This document shows, piece by piece, positions 57,926-64,000 of a stretch of DNA of 64,000 nucleotides (position 1 is its first letter; every line of letters begins with the position of its first letter). A program made the position numbers and the translations under genes. The notes beneath the pieces are model-generated. The model ran no database searches. It was not told where the DNA came from and saw only the letters and a program-made list of their open reading frames with translations. Source of the DNA: Gracilaria gracilis (taxonomy: Eukaryota > Rhodophyta > Florideophyceae > Gracilariales > Gracilariaceae); the NCBI GenBank assembly GCA_030374805.1, contig JARGSG010000072.1, positions 124,001 to 188,000 on the forward strand, read 5' to 3'.

Positions 57926-58307
57926 AATGTAAAGTCGGGTACAAGAGGTTGGATTGGTTGAAACAGAGTTTATTGTTCGTTGTTTCCGGGCTGTGAGTAC
58001 CGGGGTCTTGTCTGTCTGCTTGAGTAGGAATGCAAGAGAACTGTACTGAGTTGTCTTCTTAAATACCCTTTGCGCACGCTCTGGCGTAATGCAAGTAGTC
58101 TTGCAACGCACACGTAATCGTTGCTACGTAATGCCTCTCCGTCTCTCCTAGTACGTCTGATATTATTCTGCAAAGTGCAAGTATCCAATGCAACTCTCCT
58201 AGACCATTGCACTAGATATGCATCGTGCAAACATTAATGCAAGTATTTCGCTTTGCATTGCAAATGCAAATGCACTGCAAATGCACAATCAATGCTTGCA
58301 TTCCATT
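57926..58307 (-). repeat. 5' LTR of nested Copia
   Basis: 382 bp; GTGGC follows it at 58308-58312. Confidence 0.95.
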
Positions 58308-58312
58308 GTGGC

Positions 58313-61300
58313 AGCAAGCCAATGCATTCGCTCTACCGTAGCCATGATGGCAAAACCCTCTTTTTCTAGAGTGGACCAACCAAGTTGAGTAGCGTTGAAA
58401 CGACCAGAGCAGAATGCAAGTGGAGTGTGTCTCTGTTCTGCGTGTGGAAGCGATAGGTCTTCTGGAGGGACCTGAGTGACTATGCCAGACCAAGAGGTGT
58501 CTGATGCGTCGGTGTAAATGCAGAGACGCTGCTCTTCGTCGCGGTGGGCCAAGGTGACCAAGCTGGCAAGGGCTTTCTTGCACTTCTCAAAGACACGTGC
58601 TTCCTCCGGACCCCATCCCAAATCATCCAAGGAAACGGAACTGACTGCCCGTTTTGTTCGCTTACCGGCGTGCTCATACACACGTTCCAGCAGCAGGTGT
58701 AGGGGTTCGACAAGGTTTGTGAAGTCGGGAATACCTGTCTTAACCCATTGCATGGCACACAGAAATTGTTGTAAATGCGCTCCGGTGGTTGGGGGTTCCA
58801 TTGACAGAAGACCGTCCAATTGTCTAGGATCGTGACGTACGCCTTTGGCTGACACAATCCGACCACACCACTTGATTGATTTGGCAAACAGGATGCTCTT
58901 GCCTGGGTGCAATCGAATGGAGAACCGTGCACAGGTGTCGAAAAGCTTTTGAATACCTTCCAGCAGTCCTTCTACTGTTGAGTTGTGAAGGAGAAGGTCG
59001 TCCAGCCAATGAAGAAGCTGCTGCAGTAGTTCCTTGGGAAACAATTCGGCTAGGACTGATTGTAGATGAGTCGTTGCATTTGTGGTACCATGCAGAACTC
59101 TGGTTGGAGTGAAGACGCCGTCCGGCGTGATGAACGATTGAAGTTCCTGGGACTCCTTAGCCAGTGGGAATTGCCAATACCCGTGCGACAGATCGAAAGA
59201 AGCGAAGAACTTGGATCCGGCGAGCTTCAATAATTCCTGCTCAATGTTAGGCATAGGAAACTGGTGTCTTACTGTGTACTTGTTGATGGGACGCAGATCA
59301 ACAGTGAAACGAAAGCGTGCCGGTCCTGGTTTGGGAACGATCAGTGGTGCGGACGCCCATGGAGAGGAAGGGTTCGGGTACACCATTCCGGCTCGCACAA
59401 GATCATCGACAAACTTGTCGAGAAAATGACGTTGGTCTTGCGAGTACTTACGCAAGCGGACGCGGATGGGTTTGGCGTCTGGGGTGAGAGTGATTTTCAA
59501 CGGTTTGACTTGGGCCGGTGGTCCTGAAGAGAGCGAGGTCCGAAATATGTTCATGTGTTTTTGTACCATTTCTTGAAGTTGCTTTGCTTCGGGTTCCTCT
59601 AGTCCATTGTCCACCGCGGCTTGCACCATAACGTCCACTGCCTTGGAAATGGTCTCATGCTGATCGCTATCAAGTGGATCCAAAAGGGCTGGATCGGGGA
59701 ATGGATCTTCGATCCGTCGAGCTGCATAATAATTGACCCGCGGGCGGTCAGTCCCTGGTGGAGGTGCCTCTGGTGTAGGGGCACTGTCCGAAGAACTGAA
59801 ACGTTCAGTCATAAGGCGGCTGACGTACCCGCCTGCTGGAACAGATGTAGGGTTCCCTACTTCGGAGCAGTCCGCCCCGTTCAGAGCAAATCTGTTGTTG
59901 TCGAGCAACGTGTTGGTGTCTACACGCAGATGCTGCAGTACAGGTCTACCAATCAGCAGGTTCTCGCAAGCCAGTTCGTCGTCGGCAACTAAGAAGGAAA
60001 TGTTCATTAGAGCTAGGTTTCCCGATGCCAAGTGTAGGATGGTACGCGGTACAGTCCATGTTCGTGAAAAGAAGAAACTTTCTGGCTCTGGTTTGTCTCC
60101 CTTCCGGAGCGCAACTGCCATCGAGACCTTCTGAATAGCGGTAATCTTCCCAATTCCCCGTAGCGCGGCTGATTCAGCGAGAGTTGGTGACACTATGCTG
60201 TCATCGCTGCCATCATCACATCGACCTGTAGTGTCGATTGAAGTCATTCCATCTGATATGGTGATGGAGCAGCCTGCATCACTTTGGGAATGAGCGGGCT
60301 TTACACGGCCCACGGTTCCTTGAGAGGACTTAGACTTTTGAGATCTGGTGTTTCTTGCAGGGCCGTCTACAGCCTTTCTGGTCGAAAGGTTGGCCTTCAA
60401 AACATGCTTCTCTGCGTCAGTGGCTTTTTGACAATCGTCAATCCAGTGTCGCTCAGCCCCGGCTCTACACGGGGGATGGGGGCAAAATGGTGGGGGACGT
60501 TTGCTTCTCTGATTGCTCCGTTGTGATTCTGCGGAGGGAACGGACTTGGTACTACCGTCTCTACCAGATGCCAATGTTTCAGGGTGTCCCTTACGACCCC
60601 TGGAGGTTCTTATCCTTGACGGTGGTCCATTGTCTATGATCTGAAAGGCCTCTGCGACAGTCATTGCGTGCTTCATAAAACCTTTGAAGTCCTTCTTCAG
60701 AGGAGCGTACACAAGTTCCAGATCCGTTTCAAGGCGCTGCTGCAATGGTTTAGGCCGCACAGCAGCAATGACGTGCTTCACAGCTAGCTTGGGATGGTCT
60801 TTCATGACCCAAGTGAGTCCGTTTCTACGCAACAAGGAAACGTAAGAAGTAAACATGCTCTTCATCCTTGATCGCGAGGAGCTGTCGGACATGTCCATTA
60901 CAAGTTCACGCTTGACGATTGCATCAATTTCCGTCACTGTCACTGTGTCTTTCTCCTCCTCGGCCTCGGATTCCAAATAGGATCTCAATTTGGTGTCGGT
61001 AAGGTCAGTGGACTCCTTGACACCCGGAATGTATTCCAAATCGATGCATGACTGTAGCCATTCGGAGTCAACACAGAAGCTGATGCTGACGGGACGTACG
61101 GGTTCGGTTGTGGTCGAATTAACGACGGAAAGCTGTAGCGCTCTTGCGGTAACCTCGTTTGAGTACTGATCGTATTGACTTAGAAAAACCCGAATGGCTT
61201 TGGGGTTGGTGTTCGTAAGTTTTGGGTGAGCGACAGAGAATGCTACTGAAGACGGTTGCTGGAGAACGTAGTCACTGTCCTCTCCAGACTGAGCGGAAGG

Positions 61301-61318
61301 CGTCGAAGCGGACGCCAT
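58313..61318 (-). CDS. Gypsy element C: gag, protease region, reverse transcriptase, start of RNase H
   Basis: Likely start MASASTPSAQSG at 61318, 60 bp inside the 5' LTR. A gag part of about 280 residues is followed by a zinc-knuckle-like CPHPPCRAGAERHWIDDC, a protease region, and reverse transcriptase with PKPGPARFRFTVDLRPINKY, FDLSHGYWQFPL and the catalytic LLHWLDDLLLH. RNase H begins with LCIYTDASDTSWSGIVTQV. The frame is open until the nested Copia element. Confidence 0.9.
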
Positions 61319-61377
61319 TGTTGGTGATCGAACAGATGATTGAAAAACGCGATACAACCAGTATCGGCAGTGATCAC

Positions 61378-61606
61378 TGTGCGCTTGGTTGCAATTGCGC
61401 AAGTTTGGTGGTGAAAGTGCTGAGGTTCGATGCCCTCGTTTACTAAGGAGGCAGCGGTTGTGGTGTCTTAAGTAAGCACCACAGCTGTTCCCAATCGGGA
61501 ACAAGACTACTCTAGACTACTACCTAAAACGGATGTGCCACCCAAACGTGGGTGGCACCATCTTGGGTGGCTGTGCTGTCCTGAGTGGATGATTCCATCC
61601 ACTACA
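61378..61606 (-). repeat. 5' LTR of Gypsy element C
   Basis: 229 bp, followed by GTTGT at 61607-61611. Confidence 0.95.
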
Positions 61607-61924
61607 GTTGTACACCACAAAAGTGACAATGGGCACTGGCTTTTGCGAGGCTGCGTTCGTAAGCGCGTCGATGACACTCGATACATCGGAGGTGTTGGAT
61701 GGGTCGGTTACTATTCGTCTGTCGACCGGAAACGCAGTGGGCACAGAGAGCAGCGGCTTGAGCAGCTTTCGATCGGCCGGAGAGGAAGTGAGAATGGTGC
61801 GCAGCACTTTCTGTCGGTAACCGGGGTTGAATTACAGTGCGCGGTCTTTGAAGGGGATGGAATGGGCTTGCGTCTGAGAGAGGCTGACAAGCATGAGCGC
61901 AAGCACAAGCGCTTGAGTAACCAT
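61607..61924 (-). pseudogene. GH6 glycosidase, 5' piece
   Basis: ATG at 61924 opens a clear signal peptide, MVTQALVLALMLVSLSQTQA. The same frame continues through SIPFKDRAL, a TAA at 61832-61834, then FNPGYRQKV, VPTAFPVDRRIVTDPSNTSD, and PVPIVTFVVYN, the beta-strand that precedes the first catalytic loop of glycoside hydrolase family 6. Here the gene is cut by the LTR of a 10.6-kb element. The 5-bp repeat GTTGT (61607-61611) is the target duplication. GH6 enzymes cleave beta-1,4-glucan; a secreted product would have acted on cell-wall or external cellulose. The gene is dead. Confidence 0.8.
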
Positions 61925-62272
61925 GTTTGCTTACCTGAAGAAGGTGAAGCGTTGGTCGTTTGTTTACCAACTGATACGGGGTAGTCATTTATATCACTGG
62001 TGGAGAGCGTGCAACCATAACGATGGTTCCAAACCGCGAGCACAGTTTCCGAGCGAGTGCAGACAGAGTACGAGTAAGGTAGACAACTCATCCCTAGCAA
62101 AAAAGTTGTGCCTCTTATTTCAGATCCTATAGATAAACTTAGGCAAAGTTACCGTTGTCAAAACCGCGATGAGAAACTGCAGGGGCCTCGAAAACTGTCC
62201 TAGATTTATCTCACCTCACTGCACAACGTGCCCGGACCTCGGCAAGCTTGGCGAGCCACCGCTGGAGGGTTC

Positions 62273-62290
62273 CCTCTCTCTCTCTCTCTC
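62273..62290. repeat. CT dinucleotide microsatellite
   Basis: About nine CT units followed by a short T run. Confidence 0.9.
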
Positions 62291-62637
62291 TTTTTTATTG
62301 GTTGCTATATTAGTTTACTAGCACAGAAGCCGGAAGTGGAGAGTTAATCAAGTCAACACATACAAACACAGCCGATGCTGAAAGAGACACTCTTTTGTCT
62401 ACTCAAAAGCCAGGGAGGAAAACGGGCCGATGAATGGCGGAACGGGGGGAGGGATACGATAAAACTTGTGATAGCATTGTTTCTCTCCTATGTAGTGGAT
62501 GCGACTGCCATCATGCTAGAGGGATTGTGCGACTCTGCAGGAGCGGCCTGGTCAACCATGCGAACACGCCCTTCGTGCCTTGCACTCGGATGGGCTCCGA
62601 TACGCCATCGCTTGGGAGAGGTCATGCTTCTGACAAG

Positions 62638-62790
62638 TAAAAACGAGCTTGAGCTCGTTGTCAACGTGGTGGAGGAGCCCGTGGATGGTTCCCTGCGCAT
62701 GCGTGTGGCACGTCAGCGAGAGTGATGCGTGACCGCACGAGCACGCGCCGCCGCAACAAACAAAACGGTTTAAAATGTGAATCAGAAGTA
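62638..62790 (+). repeat. Dispersed repeat, copy 3 (right part)
   Basis: Matches 44120-44300: GAGCTTGAGCTCGTTG..., then CTGCGCATGCGTGTGGCACG, GTGATGCGTG and GCACGAGCACG. A plus-strand frame (62375-62725) ends in it with LELVVNVVEEPVDGSLRMRV, parallel to copy 1. Confidence 0.5.
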
Positions 62791-63024
62791 AGCAAATTTA
62801 GCAGTTTTAATTAACACTGTTTAATCCGTTTGCAGCTGCGACCTTATGAAGCGTTGTACTGTAAAGGTAACATACAAACATGTTTACAGTACAAAAATGC
62901 AGTTTCTAATGGGCTAACTCTGTAAACATATTTCAGAGGTCCCGATAAACTTGAGCAGCACACGTTGAGGTGAGATTTGAAACTGCTGTATCGATGTACT
63001 CCAGCGCATTATCATTTTCACCTT

Positions 63025-63939
63025 CTAGCTAGAAATGTGAGGTAGAGTTGAACCCTTTAAGCTAGCTAACTTGATCAGAAATTTGCCATAATCAGCGAGC
63101 AAACGCAACTTTCCGAGCTCTTTCTTGTATCCAATCCTGGTATAGCCTGCGTAGTACTTCAACCAGAACACTGACTCGGTATTATTCAGAAGCTCCAAGT
63201 CACTGTTCAGAGTGTGAAATCCTTCAAGATTCTGGTTGGTGTCGATCCTCTGCACGAGATTCACCGCATAGTCATTGTTGAAACTCGTTTCCGTTGTAGT
63301 AAACGGCTTGTCTTGGTTGTCTTCATCATCCTCGAAAGCTCCCAGAGCGTGCCCACCCACGTTAGAAACTACCATTTCCCTGACGTTGAATCCCTTTCGA
63401 GCATAAAAGTCCTTGAGTTTTGAGAACGGATCATCCTCGTTTGGAAGTTCGCCATCGACTGTATCCGGAACATCAACGTCAACACGAGGAAGCGCACTGT
63501 TCACCAGCCTTCCTAAAACGTTCGGTCCGCCTGAAACTTTCATAGCCACTTCTGCTCCGAGCTGAATTCCATCTGCAAACGATGCGCATTTCTGGTTTCG
63601 TATGGTGGGCAGATGCTTTCGGAGAAGGTCAATGGGGGGTTGCAAGCCATCGTTGTCCATGTTTGTTATTTCGTCCTCGAGACGAAGACTGCCATTGCAT
63701 CCAGATTTTGGCTTTGAAGAGGTGGCTGTGATGCAATCATGAAAAGCAGCACGAGAGAACGCTGGAATTAGATCTGGATCGCGCTTCATACCCTTCTCGA
63801 TAAGTTTGCGAATCTTCCAGTGGCTTGAGAAGCAGGTTGGAGGAGGTTGGAAATTTGCAGAGACAGAAAACGTAGCGGTGGCTGCGTGAAATAGGAATGC
63901 CAAATGGAGTATGACGAACAGGCTTCGCGGAGGTGCCAT
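63025..63939 (-). CDS. Secreted heme peroxidase (plant/fungal superfamily)
   Basis: The start MAPPRSLFVILHLAFLFHAA at 63939 is preferred, because it opens a signal peptide; an upstream in-frame ATG at 63981 would put 14 polar residues before it. The product is about 304 residues in one exon, the usual size of the family. The distal heme site is visible as AFSRAAFHDC (Arg and His), followed by a structural-calcium-like GCNGSLRLEDE. SFADGIQLGAEVAMKVSGGP is the helix before the active site, and VVSNVGGHALGAF carries the proximal heme-ligand His. The protein should reduce hydrogen peroxide while oxidising small substrates in the extracellular space or secretory system. The substrate cannot be read from the sequence. 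Class II (fungal) or an algal side branch is likely; low Cys content argues against plant class III. The promoter lies at the right window edge. Confidence 0.85.
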   Translation of the reverse strand: MAPPRSLFVILHLAFLFHAATATFSVSANFQPPPTCFSSHWKIRKLIEKGMKRDPDLIPAFSRAAFHDCITATSSKPKSGCNGSLRLEDEITNMDNDGLQPPIDLLRKHLPTIRNQKCASFADGIQLGAEVAMKVSGGPNVLGRLVNSALPRVDVDVPDTVDGELPNEDDPFSKLKDFYARKGFNVREMVVSNVGGHALGAFEDDEDNQDKPFTTTETSFNNDYAVNLVQRIDTNQNLEGFHTLNSDLELLNNTESVFWLKYYAGYTRIGYKKELGKLRLLADYGKFLIKLASLKGSTLPHISS

Positions 63940-64000
63940 GATTGAGGGAACGTTGAAGCGGAAGGAGCTACGATTCAACACATGGGTAGAAACAGAATAA

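Larger units (their letters stand above)
52974..58307 (-). mobile_element. Very young Ty1/Copia element nested in Gypsy element C
   Basis: Two 382-bp LTRs (52974-53355, 57926-58307) with no difference seen, flanked by a 5-bp duplication GTGGC (52969-52973 and 58308-58312). One open frame encodes the entire polyprotein, so the element looks whole. The LTR ends are AATG...CATT rather than the usual TG...CA, unless two extra bases are counted as part of the insertion. On the minus strand the LTR is followed by GTTA and then TGGGCCCAGA, a plausible primer-binding site that overlaps the gag start codon, just as in the Copia element at the left window edge. Confidence 0.95.
50998..61606 (-). mobile_element. 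Very young Ty3/Gypsy element (element C), inserted in the GH6 gene and carrying a nested Copia
   Basis: Two 229-bp LTRs (50998-51226 and 61378-61606) look identical, start TGTGCGC and end CTACA (plus strand), and are flanked by a perfect 5-bp duplication GTTGT. A polypurine tract GAAGAAGGGGAG (minus strand) abuts the 3' LTR. The coding part is whole apart from the nested element: gag, protease region, reverse transcriptase and the first part of RNase H on the right (58313-61318), the rest of RNase H, integrase and chromodomain on the left (51237-52968). A 5.3-kb Copia element sits within RNase H. Age: too recent for LTR divergence to show. Confidence 0.95.
61925..63024. other. Intergenic: repeat copy 3 and a CT microsatellite
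   Basis: Upstream of the GH6 start, a CAG-GTAAGC sequence just before the ATG could be a donor site in the old 5' UTR. A (CT)n run lies at 62273-62290, followed by T6. The dispersed repeat copy is at 62638-62790. The frame 62375-62725 is not recognised. Confidence 0.5.

Noticed and set aside
50056-61834. Stop codons read as glutamine (altered genetic code)
   Set aside because: The intact genes and the whole Copia polyprotein end at ordinary stops without internal TAA/TAG, and the GH6 remnant also has frame changes, so it is simply a pseudogene.

Overview
The window is nuclear DNA of a eukaryote. The few host genes are intron-poor and widely spaced, and most of the sequence consists of transposable elements in different states of decay. 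The mix (single-exon secreted heme peroxidase, glycine amidinotransferase-like enzyme, young Ty3/Gypsy and Ty1/Copia elements, piggyBac and Tnp2-type DNA transposons) fits a multicellular red alga of the Chondrus type. That assignment is inference; no taxonomic marker gene is present.

Layout. 0-0.7 kb: 5' end of a Copia element running off the left edge (minus strand). 0.7-3.0 kb: no assignable gene. 3.6-7.3 kb: a piggyBac element with long hairpin-bearing terminal inverted repeats (TIRs). 9.2-11.3 kb: a decayed Tnp2 (CACTA-type) transposase. 12.2-13.4 kb: an unrecognised broken gene. 13.4-20.7 kb: an old Gypsy fossil with a 138-bp tandem array at its gag end. 22.9-33.0 kb: a second old Gypsy copy, split by a 7.4-kb TIR element (23366-30747) that carries subterminal GCTAGT/ACTAGC motifs and a cluster of about nine 72-74-bp palindromes. 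33.9-39.3 kb: a young chromodomain Gypsy. 40.0-41.2 kb: amidinotransferase-like gene, frameshifted near its 3' end. 41.2-43.7 kb: a TIR-bounded DNA transposon encoding a DUF7869 protein, lying 26 bp upstream of the amidinotransferase start codon. 45.1-45.9 kb: C2H2 zinc-finger gene. 47.7-48.7 kb: DUF2207-like membrane protein gene. 50.1-61.9 kb: a GH6 glycosidase pseudogene split by a Gypsy element, itself split by a Copia element; both elements have LTRs that look identical. 63.0-63.9 kb: secreted heme peroxidase.

The host genes show no common pathway. The strongest candidates for something new are the 7.4-kb TIR element with its palindrome cluster, the DUF7869 transposon with clear TIRs, and the Tudor domain inside the Copia polyprotein, which would parallel the chromodomains of the Gypsy elements. 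I saw no tRNA, rRNA or CRISPR array.
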